A stretch of DNA of 64,000 bases from Trebonia sp035294225. Its GTDB lineage: Bacteria > Actinomycetota > Actinomycetes > Streptosporangiales > Streptosporangiaceae. The position numbers were made by a program, and so were the translations under genes. Positions within the stretch are counted from its first letter, which is position 1. Every line of letters starts with the position of its first letter. Below, piece after piece: positions 7,282 through 15,217 of this stretch. The notes under the pieces were generated by a model. The model saw only the letters and a program-made list of their open reading frames with translations, was not told where the DNA came from and ran no database searches. The stretch spans positions 11,585-75,584 of the forward strand of contig DATGLH010000013.1 in assembly GCA_035294225.1 (NCBI GenBank), written 5' to 3'.

Positions 7282-10095
7282 ATGCTTGGGCCGCACGTCG
7301 GCGCATCATCAAAATTATGTAATCCGATGCACGCATCCGGTCCCGGGCCGCGCCCGGATGGAATCGAGGTAGCCGACATAGGGTCAGACCTGCCGCAGGA
7401 GCCGAACAGCTTCGTCGGGCGCGAGCGCGAGCTTGGCGAGCTGCGTAAGCTCCTGTGCGCGACCCGGATGCTGACGCTGACCGGCCCCGGGGGGATCGGC
7501 AAGACCCGTCTGGCGCTGCGCGTGCTCGCCGCGGCGGCCGGGGAGTTCGCCGACGGGGCGTGCTACGTCGAACTGGCCGACCTCGAGCCGGGCAGCCCGG
7601 ACCTGGTGGCGGCGCGCGTGGCGGCGGCCCTGGGCGTGGCCGAGGAGCAGGGGCGCCCGCTGCTCGACACCATCGCCGACACGCTGCGGCCGCGCGAGCT
7701 GCTGCTGGGGCTGGACAACTGCGAGCACCTCCTCGACGAGTGCGCCCGGATCTGCCACCGGCTGCTGGCCAGCTCGCCGGAGCTGCGGCTGCTGGCCACC
7801 AGCCGCGAGCCGCTGCGCGTCGCCGGCGAGACGGTCTGGCCGGTGCCGCCGCTGGCGATCGCGCCGGCGGCTCCCGCAGGCGACGCGGCCGCGGGCGAGG
7901 CCGTCCGGCTTTTCACCGAACGGGCGGCGGCGGCTCTCCCCGGGTTCGCGCTCACCCCGCCGGACGCGGACGCCGTGGCGGGCATCTGCCGTGCGCTCGA
8001 CGGAATCCCGCTGGCGATCGAACTGGCCGCCGCCCGCGTCCGCGCGCTTTCCGTGGAGCAGATCCGGCGGCGGATGGCCGACAGGCTCGGGCTGCTGACC
8101 GCCGGCGACCGGACCGCGCCGCCGCGGCAGCGGACGCTGCGCGCCGCGATCGACTGGAGTCACGACCTGCTGACCGAACAGGAGCAGGTGCTGCTGCGGC
8201 GGCTGTCGGTGTTCGCCGGCTGGTCGCTGGAGATGGCCGAGCAGGTGTGCTCGGACCAGCGCATCCCGCCCGGCGGCACGCTGGACCTGCTCGCCGCCCT
8301 GGTGGACAAGTCGCTGGTGGTGCGCGAGCCGGAGGTGCTCGGGCAGGCCCGGTACCGGCTGCTCGACACGATCCGCGAGTACGCGGCGGGCAGGCTGGCC
8401 GCGGCGGGTGAGACGGCGGCCGTCAGCCGCCGGTTCCGCGACTACGTGCTCGCCGTGGTAGAGCGCAACTTCGCGGTGGGCATGGCACTGGTCTCTGCCC
8501 CCTGGCGGGAGCGGGTCGACGTGTTCCGCAGGTACGACGCGGACGCGGGCAACGTATGGCTGGCGCTGAGCCAGTGCCTCGCGGACGGCGACGTGGAGAC
8601 CGGGCTGCGGATCTGCACCGCGGTCCGGCCCTGCATGCTGGTGCGCGGCGAGTTCGCCCTGGGCCGCGAGTGGCTGGACGCGTTCCTCGCCCGGGACGAG
8701 GCGGCGGAGGTAGCGCCGGCGATCCGGGGCGCGGCGCTGATCGGCCGCGCGCAGCTCACGCTGTCCGGCGACCCGGCGGCGGCCGGCCCGCCGGCGCGGG
8801 CCGGCCTGGAGCTGTGCCGCGCGGCGGGCGACGACTTCTGGACGGCGGCCGGGCTCAACCTGCTCAGCGAGGTCGCCGTGCACACCGGGCGGCCGGAGGA
8901 GGCGGAGGCGCTGGGCCAGGAGGCGGCCTCGATCGCCGAAGCGGCGGGCGACGGGTGGAACCTGGGCTGGGCGCTCGCGATCAGGGCCGCGGTCGCCGGG
9001 CTGCGCGGGCGGATGCGCGAAGCGGCCGACCTCGCCAGCGCCTCGGTCACCGTCATGCGCGGCATCGACCACCTGTGGGGCGTCGCGCGGGCGCAGCTCG
9101 GTCTCGGCGACCTCGCCAGGGCACGCGGAGACCACGCCGACGCGCGCGAGCGGTACGCCGAAGCGCTGGTCTACCTGCGCGAGATCGACGCCCGGCCGGA
9201 GATCGCGCGCTGCCTGTCCGGTCTCGGCCGGGTCGCGACAGACCTCGGCGCGACCGGACTGGCCAGGGAGCACCTCGCCGAGAGCCTGCGGCTCAGCCGG
9301 ACCATCGGGACGCGGATCGGCGTGGCGCGCGGCCTGGAGTCGTTCGCCGCGCTCGCGGTCCGGGAGGGAGAGCCCGAGCGGGCGGTGCTGCTCACCGCCG
9401 CGTCGACCGCGCTGCGCGAGGCAAGCGGCCTGCCGCCGCTGCCGGGCGCGCGGGCCGGGCGGTACCTCGCTCCGGCCCGCCGTCTCGGCGACCAGGCCGT
9501 CGCGCGGCTGTGGGCGCGCGGTCTCGCGCTGTCCGCCGAGGCCGCCATCGGCCTGGCGCTCCAGCCGCCGGACACGACGGCGCGGGCCGCGCCGGCCGAC
9601 GCCGCGCCGCCGGCGGCACCGCCCGGTTCGCTGACGCCACGGGAACTGGAGATCGCCGCGCTGGTGGCCCGCGGCCGCAGCAACAAGGCCATCGCCGAGG
9701 AGCTTGTCATCAGCCCCGCGACCGTCGCACGGCACGTCGCCAACATCATGACCAAGCTGGGCTTCCGCTCGCGCGCCCAGATCGCCGCCTGGGCCGCCGG
9801 CCGCAGGACGGCGTTACCGCTTGCCGCGGGCCTCTTCGACGGTCAGTTCGGCGGCCGGGTCGGCTTCCAGCCGCTCGTCGGGGATCGGCTTGCCGCTGAG
9901 CACCGAGCGCCCGTAGGTGCCGGCCTCCAGCCGGGCCAGCGCCCGGTCGATCGCCGCCAGCCGGTCCCGCAGGTCCGCGGCGACAGCCGCGTCCTCCGCC
10001 TGCGCGGTCAGCGGCAGCGCCGCGTCACCGTAGTCGCCCGGTCCCTGGTCCGCCTGGCCGGCCTCGGTTTCCCCTTCGGTCTGCCGCAGCAGTGA
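7282..10095 (+). CDS. Large ATPase/TPR LuxR-family regulator with antisense readthrough tail
   Basis: A 937-residue regulator of the AfsR-like ATPase-TPR-LuxR class. FVGRERELGEL (near residue 44) precedes Walker A GPGGIGKTRLAL (about 68) and the LLLGLDNCEHLLDE Walker B/sensor region; the winged helix and TPR repeats follow, and a LuxR helix-turn-helix (LTPRELEIAALVARG to HVANIMTKLGF) sits near 783-843. The family normally ends a few residues after this. Here the frame stays open for about 94 more residues (from PLAAGLFDGQF), a Gly/Arg/Val/Leu-rich stretch that is simply the antisense of the DksA-like gene at 9814-10149. The start is uncertain: 7282 lacks a clear ribosome binding site, and ATG 7327 is an alternative. 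Confidence 0.88.
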   Translation: MLGPHVGASSKLCNPMHASGPGPRPDGIEVADIGSDLPQEPNSFVGRERELGELRKLLCATRMLTLTGPGGIGKTRLALRVLAAAAGEFADGACYVELADLEPGSPDLVAARVAAALGVAEEQGRPLLDTIADTLRPRELLLGLDNCEHLLDECARICHRLLASSPELRLLATSREPLRVAGETVWPVPPLAIAPAAPAGDAAAGEAVRLFTERAAAALPGFALTPPDADAVAGICRALDGIPLAIELAAARVRALSVEQIRRRMADRLGLLTAGDRTAPPRQRTLRAAIDWSHDLLTEQEQVLLRRLSVFAGWSLEMAEQVCSDQRIPPGGTLDLLAALVDKSLVVREPEVLGQARYRLLDTIREYAAGRLAAAGETAAVSRRFRDYVLAVVERNFAVGMALVSAPWRERVDVFRRYDADAGNVWLALSQCLADGDVETGLRICTAVRPCMLVRGEFALGREWLDAFLARDEAAEVAPAIRGAALIGRAQLTLSGDPAAAGPPARAGLELCRAAGDDFWTAAGLNLLSEVAVHTGRPEEAEALGQEAASIAEAAGDGWNLGWALAIRAAVAGLRGRMREAADLASASVTVMRGIDHLWGVARAQLGLGDLARARGDHADARERYAEALVYLREIDARPEIARCLSGLGRVATDLGATGLAREHLAESLRLSRTIGTRIGVARGLESFAALAVREGEPERAVLLTAASTALREASGLPPLPGARAGRYLAPARRLGDQAVARLWARGLALSAEAAIGLALQPPDTTARAAPADAAPPAAPPGSLTPRELEIAALVARGRSNKAIAEELVISPATVARHVANIMTKLGFRSRAQIAAWAAGRRTALPLAAGLFDGQFGGRVGFQPLVGDRLAAEHRAPVGAGLQPGQRPVDRRQPVPQVRGDSRVLRLRGQRQRRVTVVARSLVRLAGLGFPFGLPQQ

Positions 10096-10149
10096 CGCCA
10101 CCTCGGCGCGCTCAGCGAGCAGCAGGGCTCGCGCCCGGCCTTCGTCCAT
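9814..10149 (-). CDS. DksA/TraR-family protein lacking the zinc-finger cysteines
   Basis: A 111-residue protein from an ATG at 10149, chosen because GAGGGAG lies eight bases upstream; a longer ATG at 10185 has no such site. The N-terminal half is the coiled-coil pair typical of DksA/TraR relatives (ARALLLAERAEVASLL, LRDRLAAIDRALARLEAGTYG). The zinc-finger region keeps the scaffold GTYG-x5-GKPIPDERLEADP, but the four expected cysteines are replaced (RSVLS for CxxC, and LTVEE at the second pair). Such proteins usually enter the RNA polymerase secondary channel; without zinc the fold must be held differently. The whole gene lies antisense under the tail of the LuxR-type gene, with which it converges. 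Confidence 0.85.
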   Translation of the reverse strand: MDEGRARALLLAERAEVASLLRQTEGETEAGQADQGPGDYGDAALPLTAQAEDAAVAADLRDRLAAIDRALARLEAGTYGRSVLSGKPIPDERLEADPAAELTVEEARGKR

Positions 10150-10727
10150 GTTCGCTCCCTCACCACGACTGTCCGCCTGCCGCATCGTGCGCAGCTACAT
10201 ACCTGGATACCTGGACGCTAGCGCGGCACGCAGGCCTAGCCGGCCCGGAGATCTCGTCGGCTACCGGCACGGGCGATCCGCGCGCGGGCAGCCCAGCAGC
10301 ACCTCGCTATCGGAAATGACCGGAGCCCTATCCCATTCCCGGGCTGATTCCCCTTGCCGGATGGCACACGAGATGATATTCATATAGCGATCCGGAAACG
10401 CCGGCCGGAGCTTCGGGCCTGACTGGCGAATCTCGGAGGACGCGCTGCTGAGTTCTCGCGGCGCAGTTTCGCTCGTACGCGGTGTCCATCCGCCGCAGCC
10501 TGCGGCCCGCATCCTTCCGCCCACCGTGGAAAACGGGCCTCCAGGCAGCTACCCGGCGTTATCGCGCCAGAATTAATCTATTGTTTCCCTAATATTTTCC
10601 TTCGCGTTGAATATCGTCTCGCGCGGCGCATCCGATTATGCCTCGCCGCCCAATCAGCCCAATTAGCACCGCTTCTTCCATGCTGCCTCGCCGCCGGGTG
10701 CGGGAGGCCTCATCGCCACGGGAGCAC
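10150..10727. other. Divergent intergenic region (dksA-like / LysM gene)
   Basis: About 580 bases. Visible structure is a short direct repeat (tacctgga, around 10199-10213) and a distinctly A+T-rich patch at about 10568-10640 (aattaatctattg, taatattttcc) just upstream of the LysM gene, the most likely promoter zone. I looked for a c-di-AMP (ydaO-type) riboswitch, known upstream of cell-wall hydrolase genes in actinomycetes, and found no convincing match. No supported gene. Confidence 0.4.
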
Positions 10728-11702
10728 ATGATGACGGCCGGACCGGCCTCACGACTGGCCAGGACCTCACGACTGGCCAGGATCGCGTCGATCGTCACCT
10801 TGGCTGGCGCCTTGAGCACCGGGCTCACGGCGGCCGCGCGGATCGCCAGCGCGCCGCATGACGGCGCCGGCGCCGTAGCCGCCACGGCCGGAAGCGCCGC
10901 CGTCGGCGCAGAGCGGATCGCAGCGCCCCCGCGCCAGACCTCACCGGGCTCACGCTCTTCTCATCGGATCGGTACCGGCCCACACGCGTCCGGCCCGGGG
11001 AATGCCTCCCCCCGCCTCCGCGGCCTGGCCAGGGCTACCCCCGGCTCTCGCAAGGCCCAGGCGGCTGCGAGCGCGGCCGGGTGCATGCCCACCCACACCG
11101 TCCGGCCCGGCGAAACCCTGTCGTCGATCGCGGACCGCTGCTACGGCTCGCCCGGCGACTGGCAGGCGGTGTACGGCGCGAACACGGCGGTCATCGCCGA
11201 CCCGGACCTGATCTACCCAGGTCAGGTGCTCACCATCCCGGCTCGCCCAGCGCACGCCATCGCGTATGTCGTCCACGGCGGCACTCCCGTTACCACGCCC
11301 GGCTGGCACCGCCCCCCCGATACAGGGACGGCCGCGGCGAAGCCCCGGTCCGTTCGGGATGACCGGCCACAGACAAGGCTGGACCGGGGCAGCCCCGCTC
11401 CCGCCGGCGCCGACGGCAGGTACGGCTGCGGCGGCCTTGAGGCGCTGTGGGACCAGGCGGGCGGCAACCCGGCCGACGCCCGCCTCGCCGCCGGGATCGC
11501 CCTGGCCGAATCCGGCGGCAACCCCGGCGCCGTCTCCCCCACCGACGACTACGGCCTGTGGCAGATCAACGCCTCCAACGGCGCCCTCGCCACCCTCAGC
11601 CCCCAGGCCAACGCCCGCTCCGCCGTCATCCTCTCCCACGGCGGCACCGACTGGTCCCCGTGGACCACATACCGGACCGGCGCCTACCGGGGCCGGTGCT
11701 GA
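10728..11702 (+). CDS. Secreted LysM-domain, transglycosylase-like cell-wall protein
   Basis: About 324 residues from the ATG at 10728 (a second ATG follows at once), with GGGAG upstream; in-frame ATG 10638 lacks a site. The N-terminus is a basic, then hydrophobic, signal sequence (RIASIVTLAGALSTGLTAAA). A LysM peptidoglycan-binding domain follows at about residues 121-171 (HTVRPGETLSSIADRCYG, DPDLIYPGQVLTIP), then a Pro/Arg-rich linker, then a C-terminal transglycosylase-like domain at about 231-323 with ARLAAGIALAESGGNP and DDYGLWQINAS, where the Glu of ALAESGG is the expected catalytic acid and YGLWQIN is the lysozyme-like signature. It probably cleaves or binds peptidoglycan outside the cell. 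The giant gene begins 18 bases downstream, so the two form an operon. Confidence 0.87.
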   Translation: MMTAGPASRLARTSRLARIASIVTLAGALSTGLTAAARIASAPHDGAGAVAATAGSAAVGAERIAAPPRQTSPGSRSSHRIGTGPHASGPGNASPRLRGLARATPGSRKAQAAASAAGCMPTHTVRPGETLSSIADRCYGSPGDWQAVYGANTAVIADPDLIYPGQVLTIPARPAHAIAYVVHGGTPVTTPGWHRPPDTGTAAAKPRSVRDDRPQTRLDRGSPAPAGADGRYGCGGLEALWDQAGGNPADARLAAGIALAESGGNPGAVSPTDDYGLWQINASNGALATLSPQANARSAVILSHGGTDWSPWTTYRTGAYRGRC

Positions 11703-11720
11703 TAAGGAGGACGACCCGAG

Positions 11721-14700
11721 ATGAGCATCGCGTTCCTGGTGACTGCCACCGTCGTTCTGTCCGTTGCGTCCGTGGCATTGGCAGCTACGGCGCGCTGGCT
11801 ACGGGCGGTATCAGGCACATCCGCCCGTGCCGCAGCCGCCCCGCGCCCGGCCCGCATGCAGCTCATCGCCATGACCGCGGCACTGGCCGCCGTGGTTGTC
11901 CTGGCGGGCTCCAGCGAGGCGCCCGCATTCACCGCCTCAGGAACAGTGCTGGCGAGCAGCAACCAGCCGGCCCCGCAACAGCCGGGCAGCAACCAGCCGG
12001 GCGGCCAGGGCTCCCAGCCGCCTCAGGGCCAGGCCCAGCAGCAGGTCCCCGCGCCCGGCCCGCGTGGCCCGGTGCTCGGCGCCAAGATCGCCCAGGCACA
12101 ACGGGCAATCACCCGGGCCGCCCAGGCCAGCCAGAGCGCCATCGCCCAGACGGTGCGCGGTTTTCAAAGCCGGCTCCGCCAGATCACCCAGGCAGCCGCC
12201 GTGGCCGGCCGGGCGAGGCAGACCGGGCAGGCGCTGTCCGCCCAGGCCGCCCAGGCGGTGGCCCGGGCCGGCCAGGCGATGACCCAGGCCGCCCATAACG
12301 CACAGCGGGCCGTCACCCAGACGGTGCGCGCATTCCAGAACCGCGTGGGCCAGATCACCCGGGCCACCGCCACCGCGATCGCCCAGGCCGGGCAGGCCGC
12401 GAAACAGGCCCGGCAGACCGCCGTCCGCGCGCTGGCAGCCAAGGCGGCCAGCGCCAGGCAGGTCGTCACCCAGGCCGGGCAGGCCGCCCGCAACTCGATC
12501 ATCCGGACGCTGCGCACATCCGCCGGCCGGGTGCGCCAGTTCCTTGTCCAGGGACCGCCCCCGCGGTCGAACGCGGGGGCGGTCGGCCGCGGTTCGGGCG
12601 CTCCGGCAAGCCGGCGCGTGCGGGCGCGGCGGGCGCGGCAGCCGGCGTTCGACCACGCGCTGGCGCGGCTCTACGGGCAGTATTCCAGCCTGGAAACCCG
12701 GCTGGCTCCCGCGGAACAGCGAGTAAACGACGCGGAAGCGGCACTGCGGGCGGCGCAGCAGCAGCATAAGCCGAAGAGCGAGATCAGGAAGCTCGCCGAC
12801 GAGCTAACGGCCGCGGTCGACGCCAGGACCGCGCTGGCGGACAAGCTGATCTCCCTCGGCCAGAAGATCACCAGGATCGGGAACGGCAAGGAGAAGAACG
12901 GCGGCCTCAACCGGTTGCAGCGCCGCGAGGTCTCCGCCGTGGATTACCAGTGGCGGGAGCTCAAGAAACTCCGCCAGCAGTGGGCCAACGCGTGGCGCGC
13001 CCGGCTCACGGCGCTAGGCAAGAAGGAGCTGACGACGAAGATCCAGGCACGTACCAAGCGGCGCTGGCGGCCCATCAAGGGGCGCTCCCTGGCCGACGAA
13101 GCCCGCTCCGGCACTCTCGACCGTGCGTTCGAAGAGAAGACGGCCAACGTGACCAACGCGGCCCGGCGCTTTGCCCCGAGGCAGCCGCGCACCTGGATCG
13201 GCCGGAAGGCGGTGGCCGGGCACAACGCCCTCACCCGGCCCTTCGTGGCATGGTCCAAGCGGTTCTTCCAGACGGTGGGCGCGCGGACGTACTGGGACTC
13301 CGCCACCAGGTCGCTGTATCTCGTGCTCCGCCGGACGACGACGAAGGTCGAGGTCGAGGAGCTGCCGAACTTCGCCCGTGTGCACACCAAGTTCTGGGAG
13401 TCGCCGTTCCTCCCCCTGCACAAGTTGTCCTACGGCGTGGAAATCGGCGTCGTGTTCGAGGCCCAGGCCAATCACCAGGACGGCGTGGCGAGCACCAAGT
13501 TCGAGAAGGAACTCAATCAGGAGGGCTGGACCGCGTACAAGCTGTTCGAGCTCAGCCTCCGGCCGTCCGCACCCGATAAGGTCACGGGCGGATCCGACAA
13601 TCCCAAGCTCGGGACGGTGAAACAGCAGGAGAACGTCTCGACCAAGGGCGACTTCCTGGTGAAGCTCGCACTCAGGCTGCCTGGGCAGAAGGAGGCCTGG
13701 GCGCTGCCGTTCCCGCTGGAGGTCAAGCTCCTCACCGCCGATGGCAAGCTCACATGGCCCACCGACTGGCAGGATCCGCGGGCTGTGATCAACATCCTCA
13801 AGAGCGGCGTCGGGATGGAGCTGGTGGCGGGGGTCGACCTCAACCCGGCGACCTGGGCCGAAGGTGTCTCGCAGCTGCTGGAGCAGCACGGCATCCACGC
13901 CCCCGGCCTACCCGACGCGATAAAGAGCCTCCTAGGGAACCTGGACTTCTCCAGCGAGGCCGCCCTGGTCATCCCGTTCAAGGAATGGGACGGGTGGAAC
14001 CTGCCGTCGCCTGCCCGCCAGCTGCCTAGCCCCGCTCAGCCCAGCCAGGGCACGCCGGGCCAGCCCGGCGCTCAGCAGCAGCCGCCGAGTCTGCCGCAAA
14101 ACCCGAACCAGAATCAAAACCCGAACCAGAATCAGAACCAGCACCCTCCCGGCCAGCAGGGTGCCGGTCCCGTCAACCAGGTGGGTGCCTCCGGGCAGGC
14201 CGGGAAAGAGGCGACGGGCACGGCACCTATCCGGAAACCGGCAGAGATCAGCGCACCGACGACTACCCTGACCCATCCCAGGACCACCCTCACTCAGCCC
14301 CAGAGCACACTGCCGCGGCCGCAAAGTACTGTCACACGGCCGAGCACCACGGTTCCGGGTCCGCAGACGAGGCTAACCCAGCCTAAGACGGGCACCGCTC
14401 CGCCGGAGGAAATCAGCGGCGCACCGCAGACCGGCCCGCAGACCGGCCCGCAGACCGCTCCCGGCGCTCCGCGGACACAGGTCAGCCAGCCGACGACGAC
14501 CATCAGCCAGCCGACGACGAGCGTAAGTCAGCCGCAGACGAGCGTCAGCCAGCCGACAACCACGGTCGTCTCGCCCAGTACCTCGATTACCAAGCCGCAG
14601 ACGGACGTTCCGCAGCCTGAGCAGCAAACGGCCGACACCTCTTCGCCTGCGCAGGCGGCAGCTAGCCCCGCAGACCAGGCGCAGCAAGCACAGCAGCAGG

Positions 14701-15170
14701 CGGAACAACAGCAAGCCGCCCAGCAAGCGGCCCTACAAGCGCAACAGCAAGCCGCCCAGCAAGCCGCGCAGCAAGCGCAACAGCAGGCACAGCAGCAAGC
14801 AGAACAACAGCAAGCCGCACAGCAGGCAGCACAGCAAGCCGCACAGCAAGCCGCGCAGCAAGCGCAACAGCAGGCAGCACAACTAGCACAGCAGCAGGCA
14901 GCACAGCAAGCACAGCAGCAAGCCCAGGCACAAGCGCAAGCGCAAATGCAGGCCCAGCAGGTAGCGGCTCAGGCTCAAGCGCAGGCGCAGGCCGATCAGC
15001 AGGCACAGTTGGCGGCGGCGCAAGCGGCACAGCAGGCCGCTGTCCCGGTCGACCTCGGCTCCACAGATCTGGGCAGCACCGACACAGAGGCAAGCGGCGT
15101 GGCGGAAGCCGAGGCGGCGGCGGAAGCCGACGCGGAGGAACTGGCGCTGCTCGACGCGGAAGCGGCCTGA
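11721..15170 (+). CDS. Unrecognised 1149-residue membrane-anchored repeat protein
   Basis: Begins at an ATG with AAGGAGG ten bases upstream, just after the LysM gene. Two N-terminal hydrophobic segments (about residues 4-24 and 47-67) would anchor it, leaving the rest probably outside the cell. In order: a Q/G/P linker; an Ala/Gln-rich helical region (about 115-265) with an imperfect repeat seen as QTVRGFQSRLRQIT, QTVRAFQNRVGQIT and RTLRTSAGRVRQFL; a charged coiled coil (about 310-370); a basic stretch; a probably globular beta-containing domain (about 500-770, with SLYLVLRRTTTKVEVEEL and LSYGVEIGVVFEAQ); an NQNPNQNQ linker; T/Q/P repeats (843-960); a Q/A-rich run (977-1110); and an acidic tail. 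I recognise no family. A stalk-like surface or wall-crosslinking protein working with the LysM enzyme is inference. Confidence 0.85.
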   Translation: MSIAFLVTATVVLSVASVALAATARWLRAVSGTSARAAAAPRPARMQLIAMTAALAAVVVLAGSSEAPAFTASGTVLASSNQPAPQQPGSNQPGGQGSQPPQGQAQQQVPAPGPRGPVLGAKIAQAQRAITRAAQASQSAIAQTVRGFQSRLRQITQAAAVAGRARQTGQALSAQAAQAVARAGQAMTQAAHNAQRAVTQTVRAFQNRVGQITRATATAIAQAGQAAKQARQTAVRALAAKAASARQVVTQAGQAARNSIIRTLRTSAGRVRQFLVQGPPPRSNAGAVGRGSGAPASRRVRARRARQPAFDHALARLYGQYSSLETRLAPAEQRVNDAEAALRAAQQQHKPKSEIRKLADELTAAVDARTALADKLISLGQKITRIGNGKEKNGGLNRLQRREVSAVDYQWRELKKLRQQWANAWRARLTALGKKELTTKIQARTKRRWRPIKGRSLADEARSGTLDRAFEEKTANVTNAARRFAPRQPRTWIGRKAVAGHNALTRPFVAWSKRFFQTVGARTYWDSATRSLYLVLRRTTTKVEVEELPNFARVHTKFWESPFLPLHKLSYGVEIGVVFEAQANHQDGVASTKFEKELNQEGWTAYKLFELSLRPSAPDKVTGGSDNPKLGTVKQQENVSTKGDFLVKLALRLPGQKEAWALPFPLEVKLLTADGKLTWPTDWQDPRAVINILKSGVGMELVAGVDLNPATWAEGVSQLLEQHGIHAPGLPDAIKSLLGNLDFSSEAALVIPFKEWDGWNLPSPARQLPSPAQPSQGTPGQPGAQQQPPSLPQNPNQNQNPNQNQNQHPPGQQGAGPVNQVGASGQAGKEATGTAPIRKPAEISAPTTTLTHPRTTLTQPQSTLPRPQSTVTRPSTTVPGPQTRLTQPKTGTAPPEEISGAPQTGPQTGPQTAPGAPRTQVSQPTTTISQPTTSVSQPQTSVSQPTTTVVSPSTSITKPQTDVPQPEQQTADTSSPAQAAASPADQAQQAQQQAEQQQAAQQAALQAQQQAAQQAAQQAQQQAQQQAEQQQAAQQAAQQAAQQAAQQAQQQAAQLAQQQAAQQAQQQAQAQAQAQMQAQQVAAQAQAQAQADQQAQLAAAQAAQQAAVPVDLGSTDLGSTDTEASGVAEAEAAAEADAEELALLDAEAA
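14247..15050 (+). repeat. Coding low-complexity repeats (T/Q/P blocks, then Q/A run)
   Basis: Inside the giant gene, two blocks (about 14247-14375 and 14475-14620) encode 8-9-residue repeats of the form Q-P-x-T-T-x-x-(S/T), such as QPTTTISQPTTSVSQPQ. From about 14650 to 15050 a long run of CAG, CAA, GCC and GCA codons encodes poly-(Q/A), with dozens of QQA and AQQ triplets. The codon mixture varies, which suggests older expansion rather than fresh slippage; minus-strand open frames here are artefacts. Confidence 0.85.
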
Positions 15171-15217
15171 GTCCCGATCCGGAGGTACCCGCGGTGTCCG
15201 CTACTCAGGGTGGCGGC

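Noticed and set aside
7384..9735. 783-residue minus-strand frame
   Set aside because: It is the antisense of the ATPase-LuxR gene, rich in Arg/Gln/Pro/Gly, with no domain and no ribosome site.
10150..10727. c-di-AMP (ydaO-type) riboswitch upstream of the LysM gene
   Set aside because: Known for related cell-wall hydrolase genes, but I could not find the conserved core sequence here.
14294..15093. Minus-strand Leu/Arg-rich and Ala/Leu/Val-rich frames in the giant gene
   Set aside because: They are the reverse reading of the T/Q/P and Q/A repeats, not genes.
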